A stretch of DNA of 64,000 nt from Hyaloraphidium curvatum. Its lineage: Eukaryota; Monoblepharomycota; Hyaloraphidiomycetes; Hyaloraphidiales; Hyaloraphidiaceae. The notes under the pieces were generated by a model that saw only the letters and a list, made by a program, of their open reading frames with translations, was not told the origin of the DNA and searched no databases. Where the stretch lies: the NCBI GenBank assembly GCA_025558095.1, contig JAIVFI010000038.1, forward strand, positions 186,001-250,000. The letters are read 5' to 3'. Below are positions 44,505 through 57,608 of this stretch, one piece after another. Every line of letters begins with the position of its first letter. The first letter of the stretch is position 1. The position numbers were made by a program, and so were the translations under genes.

Positions 44505-46256
44505 TTACGATGCGATGATCGGTGCCCCCGCATCGGGACGGTGGTTCACAGAGATCCAGCCGTGGCGTCGCGCATTCGGGCGGGCCCATCTGGCACCAGG
44601 CATTAGCTTTGGCGAAGTTCGCAGGCCACGCACGCACGCACAATTCGAGGAGTCTGAATCGCCTGTGAGCAGGCTCGGCAGTTTCGATTGCCTGGGGCAG
44701 GAGAGTCTCGATCACCTCGTATAGGAACACTGGCTTCTCGTCCGTCAGGGCTCCTGTGACCAGGTCGGTGAGATCCACGACAGCGCCGAGGCGTCGCTAC
44801 CCACGCGCGTGCCTCGGTTTGAGGAAGTCGAACTCGCAATCGGCGCTCCGCTGATGGCGCATCTCGATTTCACCGGCCTGCAGGTGAACACGTCGGATCG
44901 GTCCTCAGTACGCTACAGAGGAGACACACCTTCCGCATGATCAAGCACGTCAACTTGCTCCGACGAAAATAGGTCGACTCTTCCGTCACGATGCGATTGT
45001 TGAGATGCTTCTTGACCCATGCAAAGTTTTCAACGTAGCGGCAATCCCATTTCTTTTCCGCCATCCGGATGACGTGGGGAATCATTTCCTTCTCAACCCA
45101 GATGAAGATGAAACCTGATCTCATGAGAGGCGACAGATCCAAAGCACCCTGCAAGCCGCATCATCGGCTGTCCGGTCTCGGAGTTCGGATCATGGAGCAC
45201 ATACCAACTCCTCCACCGAGATACACGAGTCGCCATCCGACCGGGAGTTTGAAACGGCCTTCAATGGTGGATCGAGAAGGATGCACTGGAAGTCCGTGCC
45301 CAGTTGTCGAAAATCAAACTTCCGCACATCTGCCTCGATGTATCTGAATGAAAGCACCGTTGGTTGGATTGATAGCGGCTCCCAATCAGCTCTTCGCACC
45401 TGCACCAATCCCCGCCATCGCATTCGTCCAGGCGCTGAATGTGGCGAGCCCATGTGCGTGGCACGGGGCACGGCGGAATGCGCACATAGGTCGGAAGGCT
45501 GGGGTCGGGAGGCGGTCTGCAAAGAAGGTGAGCGCAGAGTTGGTAACGGGCGCCGAGCGCTCCCCACCCAGCAGGCCTTCGTGTCAATACCAGCGGAGCA
45601 GGCACCCGAGTCGGTGCTTGAGCATGAAAGGCCTTGTACCGGCTAATTATGGCATCCTTGTCTGGTGCCCTCGACCTGCTTTTCCTTTCGCTGGCGTCCG
45701 ACACGTTGGAACGCCTGACCTTACGGGAGACACCATTGACTTCCGCTTCCCAGTCGTTGTCATCGAGGATCATGTAATCGCTGTGGCCGCTCCCGTGAGA
45801 GAAGGTCGAAAGATGGTCTCCGCCGCGCGTTCCCACTCTTCCTCGGCCGCGTCCTCCCAACCATGGTCCTGGTTTCCCTCCCACTCGCCGAGCTCCATCT
45901 GCAGCAGATCCAGCTCATCCAAAGCCGAGTTGTGGAGGCCCATGACGGCGCTCTTGACGGTAAAGTTGCTCGTCCTCGTAAAGAGCTCCTCGAGCTGGTT
46001 GTCGGTGAGGGCGGGGGGCTTCGCGGCCCCCGGGGCTCCCGCTCCGCCGTCCGCGGACGATGCGAGCTCCTTCTCGAACTTTTCCAGCTCCTCGAACTTC
46101 TTCATTATCACATCGATGGGTTCCTCGTCCAGGACATAGCCGACGAAATGGGCCGAGCTGACCCGCCGCGAAGTTGAGCGAGGGAGGCGGAGGGCGGACA
46201 CCAGTCGCGCACCTGATCTCGGTGCGTTTCCTCTTGCGCGTCCGTCGTTCGGACAT
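44505..46256 (-). CDS. MT-A70 family adenine methyltransferase (MTA1/MTA9-like), DPPL variant
   Basis: Reconstructed from about eight exons. Start [14 protein letters not shown] joins to [20 protein letters not shown], a charged helix [16 protein letters not shown], then [15 protein letters not shown]. The MT-A70 domain starts [20 protein letters not shown] and CILLDPPLK, where catalytic MT-A70 enzymes have DPPW. It goes on with [97 protein letters not shown] and [20 protein letters not shown]. The end LELWARP-GWISV is typical of the family. FIWVEKE and NNRI differ from METTL3/METTL14, and I lean to the group that includes the 6mA-associated MTA1/MTA9 proteins of ciliates, algae and basal fungi. 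Target (DNA or RNA) and activity are not shown. Confidence 0.75.
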
Positions 46257-46537
46257 GGCTCAATCGCGCAGAATCGGGAGGTTTGCCCCGTGGGATTCGG
46301 ACGGCGGGCAGGCGGGCAAGCGCGCGCGCTGGCCTCACCGGATTTCGCGGATGGCGCCGCCGCACCCCTGGTGACGAGGAGGCGATATCCCGGGTCTTCC
46401 CGACGAGGTGCGTGCAGCCGCGCCACGGAATACTCGCGGGACGCGCCGGGGACGCGCGGCGGCCGCGATGCGGACGGAGCGCGGGCGCCCTGACCCCGGC
46501 CAGGCTGACGCCGCCGCAGCCTCCGGCAGGTCTCCCG

Positions 46538-48263
46538 ATGCTCAAGCGACTCAAGGAGGGCTTCAAGGAAGCGCTAGGCCCGAAGCCGGGCGCGTCAAAG
46601 CCTCCGCCGGTCGAGGCCCGGCCGGGGCCCGCGGCGCCGTCGCCCGCCTCGCCGACAGCGGTCGCCGCGTCGACCTCGCCGCAGGGCGCCGCGTCGCCCG
46701 CGCGATCGTCTCCCGTCTCGCCCCCCGGGCAGCCGCAGCAGGTGGCTCCCCAGCAGGCGCCGCAGCAGCAGGCCCCCCAGGCGCAGGCGGCGCCGGAGCA
46801 GCCCGCCTCCCCTGCGGTTGCCGTGCAGGCCGCACCGGCCTCCTCTCCCCTGACCACCGTCACGACGATGCAGCACGTGGAGGCGGCGCACCAGCAGCCC
46901 GCCGTGCACGTCGCTTCGCCCGCCGGCCCGGACCCAATGGTCGTGGACTCGTCGCCGAAGCAGCCGACGCCGCACGCCGAGGACGCGCAGATGGCGGACG
47001 ACTTTTCCAAACCGACGCCGGTGCCGGTGTCGCAACGGGTCAAAATCAAGTCCTCCCTCAAGGACTATGAGATCCTGAAGACCCTGGGCACGGGCAGCTT
47101 CGGGCGCGTGCACCTCGTGCGGATGCGCGGCGAGCACGAGAAATACCTCGCGATGAAGGTGCTCAAAAAGACGGAGATCGTCAAGCTGAAGCAGGTCGAA
47201 CACACGATCAACGAAAAGAACATCCTGGACGAGCTGGACCACCCCTTCCTGGTCAACATGATCTCGCACTTCCAGGATTCGGTCAACCTGTACATGATCA
47301 TGGAGTACGTGCCGGGCGGAGAGCTCTTTTCTTACCTGCGGAGAAGCGGGGTAGGTTCGGAGTCGTGTCCCCGAATGCTATCGGGCCTGACCGGTTTATC
47401 CTCAGCGTTTCCCCAACCACGTGGCACGTTTCTATGCCGCGGAGGTCGTCCTGGCCTTTGAGTATCTCCATGCACGAGATGTGGTCTACCGGGACCTGAA
47501 GCCTGAGGTACGTCGTGCGTCGCGGGGCCTTCGGCATCCAACTCACACCATTCCTAGAACATCCTCCTCGACTCGACAGGACACATCAAAATCACCGATT
47601 TTGGCTTTGCCAAACGCGTCGAGGACATCACCTGGACGGTGAGATTGCGGGCGGGCGCCCGGCAGCGTCGTGCTAACCCTATTCCCAGCTCTGCGGAACC
47701 CCCGACTACCTCGCCCCCGAAATCATCCAAGCCAAGGGCTACGGCCGCGCCGTGGACTGGTACGCCCTCGGCATCCTCATCTTCGAAATGCTCGCCGGGT
47801 ACCCGCCGTTCTACGACGAGGACCACTACCGGCTGTACGAGAAGATCCTGGCGAGCAAGATCAAGTGGCCGAGCCACTTTGACCCCAACGCCAAGGACCT
47901 CCTCAAGCGGCTCCTTTCCCCGGACCTGACGAAGCGGTACGGCAACCTGAAGGGCGGTTCCAGCGACATCAAGGTGGGCGGTTCTGCGTCCCCTCGTCCG
48001 CGCGGCAGCTGACCCTGCGGCGCAGCGGCACAAGTGGTTCGCCGGGGTGGACTGGACCATGGTCGTGCAGCGCAAGGTCACGCCGCCGTACGTGCCGCCC
48101 GTCAAGAACCCCGGCGACTCGAGCAACTTCGATTCGTACCCGGAGGACTTTGAGCCGTACGGCCGGGAGGGGCCGGATCCGTACAGGGAGAAGGTAGGCT
48201 TCCGGTGGCCGTCATAGCGCGCCCTGGTGCTGACTTCAATCCGCTCAGTTCAAAGACTTTTGA
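46538..48263 (+). CDS. cAMP-dependent protein kinase catalytic subunit (AGC kinase)
   Basis: Ser/Thr kinase of the PKA family. The first 175 or so residues ([20 protein letters not shown] and on) are Pro/Ala/Gln-rich and disordered. The kinase domain starts [20 protein letters not shown] (Gly loop), with AMKVLKK (ATP Lys), [48 protein letters not shown] plus NILLD (catalytic loop split by an intron), [25 protein letters not shown] (activation-loop Thr), [20 protein letters not shown] and HKWFAGVDW. The AGC tail runs [10 protein letters not shown] to a separate last exon that encodes only FKDF and the stop, the FxxF end of PKA. Six introns of about 50-70 nt. No N-myristoylation glycine is present. 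Confidence 0.93.
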
Positions 48264-48387
48264 GTGTCGGGTGTTGGGCAGCTGACTGGTCTGGATTCTT
48301 GGGTACTGATGCTACGCCACATTGAATGTAACGCTGCTGCGAAAAAGATGGGTTTCACCAAACTCGAACGACTCGAATGACAGAGAA

Positions 48388-49926
48388 TCACATGATAGTG
48401 CTATCGATCGAACGAACCATGTACCGAGGAGGCAGCTTCTCCGACCGCGACACCCTGAAAGCAAACGTGTCCCCTCCATCCGCCCCCTGGTTCCCGCCGT
48501 GCGCCAAGGACGACGGCCCCGACGACCGCACCCGCCCGTGGATGGTTGTCGGCGCCGCCACCATCTCCTCCAGCGTCCCCTGCGGCCTGCCCTGCCCCCT
48601 CTCCAGCGAGATCGTGTGGTTCACGAGCGCCCCCAGGCCCCTGGCCTTGCCTCCGCGCTGCGACCAGCTCGGGAGCACCAGCGAGGCTGCAAAGACAAAT
48701 ACGGGGTGGCGTTCGAGGACCCGGCGGAGCTCGCCGGCCAGCTGCCGCGGAAAGTCGCCGCGGGGTTGCGGCCGCCTCCCCGCCCCGGGCCCGGAGCCGC
48801 CCCCCGACCCCGGGGCGCGCGGCTCCGTGTCGGCTTCCAGGAAGGCGAACGAGGTCACGGCGTCCAGCACGATGCAGCCGACGTTGGGGTGCGCCTCGAG
48901 GAAGCTGTCCAGCGACATGACCGTGCACAGAGCCGAGAGCGGCGAGGGGGGCTGGAAGAGCAGGATCCGGTCCAGGCATTCGAAGTAGACCTTGCGCACG
49001 GCGTCCTCGGCGGACTGGCCCTCGGCGACCGGCGGGAGTTCCTCGGCCGGCGGCCCGGCGTCCGCGTCCTGCCCCCGGTCCTCGGTCCGCGCGAGCGACT
49101 CCATGACCGCCTTGGGGTCGGGATCGCTGGTTCCGCGGCCATCTGCGGCGGCCTTGGCGCGCTCCTGCTCCATCTGCCGCATGAACTTTGCGAAGCTCGG
49201 CGCCTGCTTGGCCATCTTGGGCGTCGTAGCGGGCCTGGAGGGCCTCCCCGGCGGCCGCTGCGTCGCCTTCCTGTCCGGACTGCCCGCCACCGTTTCCCCC
49301 GCTGCGTCGGGCCCGCCGTCGCCAAAGCGCTGGTGCCACGCGTACGCGACGCGCTCGCGCAGCAGGCATCCGACGCGGTGCATATCGAACCTGTTCTCGC
49401 AGTCGAGCACGACGGCGCACTCGCCGCGGCCGCCCAGGTAGCGCGGCACGGCGAACTCGACGGCGATCCTGCGCAGCAGCTCCGTCTTGCCGGCGCCGGG
49501 GCCACCGAGCAGCTCGCACACGTGGCCCCTGAACAGCCGCGTCGCCATGAACGGGTGCGGCAGCGGCAGCAGCGGCAGCACGCCCAGCGGCGCGAGGTGT
49601 GCGGAGCGGTCGGCTGCGGGCGGCGGGCGCGGTGCGCGGGCGGGCGTGTGCGGCGGGCGCGGCGCGGGCGGCGGCGGCGGCGCGCGCTCGATGTGCCGCG
49701 CGATCTGCGAGAGCGACGAGCGCGGCGCCGCGGGCGACGGGAAGGCGGGCGGCGGCGGCGGTCTTCGGTACGCGGAGCCGAGCGACGACAGCCCGACGCG
49801 GCCCTCGGACGGCGTGGGCGCCGGCGTCGCCTCGCGGGCCTCGCGGGGGACGAGGGAACTCAGCGGCCGCGCGGGCGACGCCGCCTCCTCGGGCGGCCGA
49901 GGCGCGATGAACTTCGGGGCAAACAT
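48388..49926 (-). CDS. XRCC2: XRCC2-like RAD51 paralogue
   Basis: RecA/RAD51-fold ATPase of recombinational repair. Single exon. Start chosen at MFAPKFIAPRPPEEAASPAR; an in-frame Met lies 18 codons upstream (49980). About 135 residues of Pro/Ala/Arg-rich sequence precede ATRLFRGHVCELLGGPGAGK with Walker A GGPGAGKTE near residue 141, then VVLDCENRFDMHRVGCLLRE, which parallels the XRCC2 signature D-x-FDMLRL. A long charged insert (about 49270-48990) includes FAKFMRQMEQERAKAAAD. The fold resumes with VYFECLDRILLFQPPSPLSA, SLDSFLEAHPNVGCIVLDAV (Walker B-like near residue 350), ASLVLPSWSQRGGK, VNHTISLERGQG and VSRSEKLPPRYMVRSIDS. Assignment to XRCC2 over RAD51D rests on FDMHRV and the order of strands. 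Confidence 0.7.
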   Translation of the reverse strand: MFAPKFIAPRPPEEAASPARPLSSLVPREAREATPAPTPSEGRVGLSSLGSAYRRPPPPPAFPSPAAPRSSLSQIARHIERAPPPPPAPRPPHTPARAPRPPPAADRSAHLAPLGVLPLLPLPHPFMATRLFRGHVCELLGGPGAGKTELLRRIAVEFAVPRYLGGRGECAVVLDCENRFDMHRVGCLLRERVAYAWHQRFGDGGPDAAGETVAGSPDRKATQRPPGRPSRPATTPKMAKQAPSFAKFMRQMEQERAKAAADGRGTSDPDPKAVMESLARTEDRGQDADAGPPAEELPPVAEGQSAEDAVRKVYFECLDRILLFQPPSPLSALCTVMSLDSFLEAHPNVGCIVLDAVTSFAFLEADTEPRAPGSGGGSGPGAGRRPQPRGDFPRQLAGELRRVLERHPVFVFAASLVLPSWSQRGGKARGLGALVNHTISLERGQGRPQGTLEEMVAAPTTIHGRVRSSGPSSLAHGGNQGADGGDTFAFRVSRSEKLPPRYMVRSIDSTIM

Positions 49927-50460
49927 CGCTGCGTCCGCAGACCCGCGGCCCGGAGAGCCGCTGCCGCGCGGGGTTCGCACTCCGATTCGGAGGCGAAGGG
50001 ACGACGGTCACTGACTTGACGAGTTCGGACGGGCCGGCCGAATCAAGCACCGCACGGGATAACATCGCCCGACCTACCAATCGAGGTCGCAGATTCCACG
50101 AAAACAACCTCTATGCACGTCACTCGCAGCGCTGACCTTCCTTCTGATGAGAGTGAGGCACGTTCGAGGAGGCAAGACGAGCATCTGTCAAAACACGCTC
50201 ACCCGCTGGCAACGTGCAAAGGGGACATCAACGCGGTGCCACCGAAGCCAAATTCGGCCATTGGACCATCTTCGGCCATCCATTCAGTTTTTTTTTATCA
50301 GGGAGACGCGGAGCTCTGACGTCACAGTGAGTTGCGATACCCAGCCAGGAACATTCCAGGAAGCGCTCCCAGCTCCTAAACCCTCGTCGGTTATCCGGGC
50401 CACCGTTCGCGCGCGCAAGCGACAGTCGATAGTCGGCTGCGTACTCGTGGGCCTCGCAAG
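49927..50460. other. Intergenic region between XRCC2-like and sterol methyl oxidase genes (divergent)
   Basis: About 530 bases between two genes that point away from each other, so it probably holds both promoters. It contains a short T-run (tttttttatc near 50289) and drops from very GC-rich near the XRCC2-like start to more balanced composition. Short open frames here show no family features. Confidence 0.5.
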
Positions 50461-51736
50461 ATGTCCGTCGGCGCCGAGAAGCAGGTGGCGCCGGCGCCCG
50501 CGCGGGCACCGGCGGCCGGGTTCGTTGGCTCGCCCTTGGAGGGCATCCTTTTCCGCGCCATCTCGTGCGGCGGCGCCGCCGTCGTCCTGTTCGGCCTTCC
50601 GGCGTACTTCCGCAAGAACATCGACGGGCTCGTGGCCGAGTACGGCGAGCGCAACATGTACAGGGTGCTCGGCGTTGGCGCCTTCACCATTCCACGCTTG
50701 GTTTACGAGACGTTCTGTCTCCCGCTGTGCGTAAATCGCCGGGGCGATTGCGCCGTGTGCTCACCCTCTTTAACAGTTACTACTACAACCTCCCCTACTT
50801 CGAGCGCTTCCGGGTCGCCGCCAAGGACTTCCCCTGGCGGTCCTTGAATCCCGAGGAACGGGCGTCCTTCTGGAAGCTGCTCCGGCGATCGGCCGCCGTC
50901 AATCTCGCTCTGTACGCGGGCTACTGGCTCATACCGGACATCCCCATGTGGTTCCCCAAGACTCTGCTCCCTGCCGGTTCGCTCCCGATCGCCGCGGCCG
51001 AGATGCCGTCCATGTCCAAGTTCTTTGCCCAGCTGATGTTCTGCTCTGTTGTCGAGGACACCTGGTTCTATTGGTGCGACGTTCTCGTTACCGCACATGG
51101 ATCACAGATGTGCTGACTGGCTATTCCTCTTCACCACAGGTACCACCGTGCTTTCCACCACCCATCCATTTACCCTTACGTTCACAAGGTACGGAGCAGC
51201 GTTTGCGTTGCTCTTATCGCCTAATCTCCATCCGATCTCCAGTTCCACCACCAATACAACATGCCGATCGCCATGGCCTCCCTGCACTTCCACCCCGTCG
51301 AGCTCGCGACCATCAGCGTCGGCCTGAACCTCCCCGCGGCCATCCTCTCCTTCCTCGGATCCAAGGTCAACCCGGGCTTCCACATCCACGCCACCACGTT
51401 CGCCATATGGCTGCTGATCCGCGCCATCGTCAACGTCGACGAACATTGCGGATACGACTTCCCGTGGTCCCCCTTGCGCGTGCTCGAGCCGTACCCGCTC
51501 CGTGTCGAGCCAAGCCACCACTTTCACCACATCGTCAACAAGGTGTGTCTACGGGAACGCCGGAAACGGGACGGAATTCGTCCGTGGGTCGACGGTCAGC
51601 TGACGCGGCCCGTGGTCGTCCGCAGGGAATGTACGCCGGTCATTTTTCGTTCTGGGACTGGATCTGCGGGACAGACCAGGATTTCAAGGCATACCTCGCC
51701 AAGCGTGCCGAGAGCGGAACGGAGAATGCCAACTAA
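50461..51736 (+). CDS. ERG25: C-4 methylsterol oxidase (Erg25/SMO)
   Basis: Di-iron ER membrane enzyme that oxidises the C-4 methyl group of sterol intermediates. Exon 1 starts MSVGAEKQVAPAPARAPAAG with a variable N-terminus. Membrane segments follow (FWKLLRRSAAVNLALYAGYW among others). After SVVEDTWFYW an intron joins to YHRAFHHPSIYPYVHK and another to FHHQYNMPIAMASLHFHPVE, giving the HxxxHH and HKFHHxY histidine boxes. The third box is HCGYDFPWSP, then VEPSHHFHHIVNK. A final exon reads GMYAGHFSFWDWICGTDQDF, ending GTENAN. Joining TTCTATTG to the acceptor at 51140 restores W-Y-H-R in frame. Four introns. This matches the fatty acid hydroxylase superfamily and specifically the C-4 methyl oxidase (SRVEPSHHDxHH-type ending). 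Confidence 0.9.
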
Positions 51737-51966
51737 GGTGCCAAGACGAACGATCTGTGTCTGGTGCGGTGATGCTTACATAACCGCTGCGATCGGATAC
51801 GGTCATTGCGCTTACGGGTATGTCGATCTTTAGGCCATAGAAATGGTTACTATTGCAGCACGCTTCCGTATCCGCACCCGAGAGCGCTGGTGTGATTCGA
51901 GGAGGTGAGGCGTAGCCACACGAACGAGATTGATCCGAAACGATCATCCCAAACAATCGCGTCCGA

Positions 51967-54950
<2,984 letters not shown>

Positions 54951-55028
54951 GAGAGAGCTCGAAGAGAATTAGCCTGTTTGAGGTCGGACTCGCGATCGGC
55001 CGGTCGCCGCCAAGAATCGTAGAGCAGG

Positions 55029-55991
55029 ATGGAGAGCCTGGCCCGATTCTTCTTTCCTTCGCCTCCGGGGCTCGGCAGCTATCACGGGAAGCGCATCCTC
55101 TTCACGGGTTGCGCCACTGGTCTCGGAAAGGCGGCCGTCCTGCGTCTCGCGTCCGAGGGCGCCGCTATTGTGCTGGTGGACCTCAACGAGGCCGCCCTCT
55201 CGGCGACGGCGGAAGAATGTCGACGTCTTCTCCCCGAAGGCATGGAAGGGACCCAGATTGTGGTTCACGTCGCCGACCTGAGCGAGTTTGGGACCGGACG
55301 GCTAGCGGTGAAGAAGGCCGCCCAAGTCCTGGGAGGCATCGACTTCCTCTTCCTCAATCATCTTGGTGGCCGTGGAGGGACCGGATCACTCAGCGGAGCG
55401 GCGTTTCTGCCGTCGATGCCACTCACGGACGACGCTCTGCTCGGTCTGGTGTCGTGCAACATATCGACTTCCGTGGCCATGGTCAGGGACGCGCTCCCGT
55501 TCCTCCTTGAATCGGGCGGAACGATTTGCTTCACTGGCAGCACCGGTGCCACGCTGCGGATCCCCTTCCTCGCCATGTACTCGCTGATCAAGCAGGGTCT
55601 GATAGCATTTCTCGAGTCCCTGCGGCAGGAACTCAAGTTGCTCCCCGGAAACAGGCACGTCGCGGTGACGATCTGCTACCTGAATGCCGTGGGCACGGAA
55701 ACGTTCTACAGCCAAGTCGGGCGGGACAAGCCGGTGGCCATCGAAGCTCCGCCGGAGCAGATATCGCCCCCCGCGGAAGCTGCGTTCTTCCTCCTGGAGT
55801 CCGCCGCCGACCCACTAGTTGAAGATGCATACGGACCTCTACCGGGTCTTCGGATGGCCAGATTGGTGGCACAGTTGTTCCCGCGCTTCATTGATTCGTT
55901 GACTCGGCGCATTCCAACGGCATCGGAGGCTGCGAAAGACAAGGCTGTGCTGGACTTCGGTCGACTACGAATCGATGTCTTGGAAGGATAA
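55029..55991 (+). CDS. Short-chain dehydrogenase/reductase, classical type
   Basis: Single-exon, 320-codon gene starting MESLARFFFPSPPGLGSYHG. GKRILFTGCATGLGKAAVLR is the TGxxxGxG dinucleotide-binding loop, followed by LVDLNEAAL (acidic residue in the adenine-ribose position, favouring NAD(H)), HVADLSEFGTGR, DFLFLNHLGG, ICFTGSTGAT (catalytic Ser region) and the YxxxK pair in MYSLIKQGLIAFLESLRQEL. The N-terminal Arg-Phe-Phe-Phe-Pro stretch is mildly hydrophobic and could aid membrane association. Similar in plan to 11-beta-HSD-like and 17-beta-HSD-like enzymes; the substrate cannot be told from sequence. It begins 78 bases after AFG2 on the same strand. Confidence 0.85.
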   Translation: MESLARFFFPSPPGLGSYHGKRILFTGCATGLGKAAVLRLASEGAAIVLVDLNEAALSATAEECRRLLPEGMEGTQIVVHVADLSEFGTGRLAVKKAAQVLGGIDFLFLNHLGGRGGTGSLSGAAFLPSMPLTDDALLGLVSCNISTSVAMVRDALPFLLESGGTICFTGSTGATLRIPFLAMYSLIKQGLIAFLESLRQELKLLPGNRHVAVTICYLNAVGTETFYSQVGRDKPVAIEAPPEQISPPAEAAFFLLESAADPLVEDAYGPLPGLRMARLVAQLFPRFIDSLTRRIPTASEAAKDKAVLDFGRLRIDVLEG

Positions 55992-56069
55992 GGCCGCCAC
56001 TCTCGGGCAAAGAAATCTACTCCGGCCCATGCTCACAGAACAGATAGTGATGCACTCTCTCTCGCGCGT

Positions 56070-57252
56070 TCAGACCGCAGATGCCAACAGGCGGATGATG
56101 TGATCATAGACCAGATCCCCCAGCTTGACGTAGCCCATTTTCGTGAGGTGGAGTTTGTCGTCAAAGTAAAGGTACTTGTCCCAGTCGCTCAGTGATTCGT
56201 AGGGCATAAGCGTCTCGAGGTCCAGCAACGAAACCCTGGGGACGGCTCGTTCGCCAAATTCCTCCCTGTTGGAGATGGCTTAGCGGCGCAAAGGACATCG
56301 TTCCGCAGCCCAACCCACCTCAAACGCTTGTTCACCTCCTTCCGCGTCGCGTCCCGCGCGGCGTAGTCGGCCTTCTTCGCCTGGAACTCGTTCTCTAGGA
56401 TCGTGCATGCGATGACTTGCGTGTTGCGGTGTCTTTGCAGGGTGATATTGTACAGGTTTTGCAGCCCGCTGAAAACGTGCTCCGCGCTCGAGTGGTTGAG
56501 GTTGATGTCGTTGACACCTAATGGGACCGAATCAGCTGCTAAGCAGTGCGGTTGAGCCGCCGCAACCTACCACCTAGAACGACAACGTGCGTGTAGTACG
56601 CGCCATTGCGTTCCTCCTGGTCCAACCGTCCAATGAGTCGTGACGGGAAACCCCCGTTGACCATGTCTCCCGGAACACCTTCCACGTCCACCTGAACCGG
56701 TACGGCCGTTTGTCGGTCAAAGCTACCCATGAACATCAGCACAATACATACCGTGATGTTGATTCCGGCCAGCCGGGTATCATTTCGGAGCTCCTCTCGC
56801 AAGGTGTCGCCGTAGGGCGTGTACTCCACGGGCTGGCTGTGCTGACCCGCTGTGAGCGAATCTCCCAAAGCCAGAATGCTGAGCGATGTTAGGAGAGGGA
56901 ATGTGACCCCGGGCAGTCCAAGGGGAGCCGCCGTTGTCGGCGATGGCGTCGGCGTCGCCTCGACGGACCGATCGGATGCCGTTGGCGTGGTCGACTCGAG
57001 CGGCGCCGTGGTGGGAGTGGGCTGCACCCATGGCAGGGCCCGTCCCATCATGAGTCCGATGGTCGCCCCGACGCCGACCGCGATGCCGGCCAATGTGGCG
57101 CATGCGATGGCAATCCAGAAAACCACGGTCCTCCTCTGCACGTGCCTCCTGTCATCTTCGTATGCCTTGTGCTCGGCATACTCGATGTAGCCATGGCTTG
57201 TCTTGCCCGGTAAAGGCGCGGGCACGACGACGTTCGGCCTCGGCATTGCCAT
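56070..57252 (-). CDS. Membrane-anchored SGNH/GDSL hydrolase
   Basis: Start MAMPRPNVVVPAPLPGKTSH, with an in-frame Met 21 codons upstream (57315). A cytoplasmic part ends HVQRRTVVF before a membrane segment WIAIACATLAGIAVGVGATI at about residues 45-68. A Thr/Pro/Ser-rich stalk follows, then the lumenal or extracellular SGNH domain: SILALGDSLTAG (block I catalytic Ser), VVVLGG joined by an intron to VNDINLNHSS (block III, G-x-N-D), and the last exon DKYLYFDDKLHLTKMGY (block V D-x-x-H). The last exon, 56070-56280, starts after the acceptor near 56279 and ends LLASAV. So the catalytic triad Ser-Asp-His is complete. Type II topology. Likely esterase on surface glycans or lipids; substrate unknown. 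Confidence 0.8.
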
Positions 57253-57608
57253 GGCTCGGGGTGGGATGGTGTTTGAAGGAGTCGCTCGACACGCGAGGCC
57301 CGGGGCCACCACCAACGCCCGATCGGAGAAGAGCCGCGCCGGGCCGAATGCACAACAGATTTTTAGTTCGTCGGCTTATCGCATGAGCACGATGCGCTGG
57401 AACGACCGAGGTTGCGGGGCCACAATTGGAAAGACGCCAAAGTCCAAACAGACCGATCGTCGTTTGCCGACCGCACGCACGCGCCTCCTCAGCTAAACCG
57501 ATCAGGACGATGCTCTCTCAGGCGCATCCAATGAACACAGTGCATTGCAGCAAACGGCAGAAGCGATCAACAAGAAGTTTCATCTACAGGCCGTTGTCGA
57601 CGCGCGCC
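57253..57608. other. Intergenic region between the SGNH hydrolase and the single-pass surface protein
   Basis: About 355 bases. The next minus-strand gene stops at 57609, so this stretch holds its 3' UTR and the SGNH hydrolase promoter. Nothing coding is supported, apart from the possible 21-codon N-terminal extension of the hydrolase up to 57315. Confidence 0.5.

Noticed and set aside
46108..47061. 317-codon minus-strand frame opposite the PKA N-terminus
   Set aside because: Cys/Gly/Ala-rich antisense shadow of a low-complexity GC-rich exon.
48322..50107. Long open frames of more than 560 codons on both strands over the XRCC2-like gene
   Set aside because: GC-rich DNA keeps all frames open. 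Only the frame with the Walker A motif and RAD51-paralogue features was kept.
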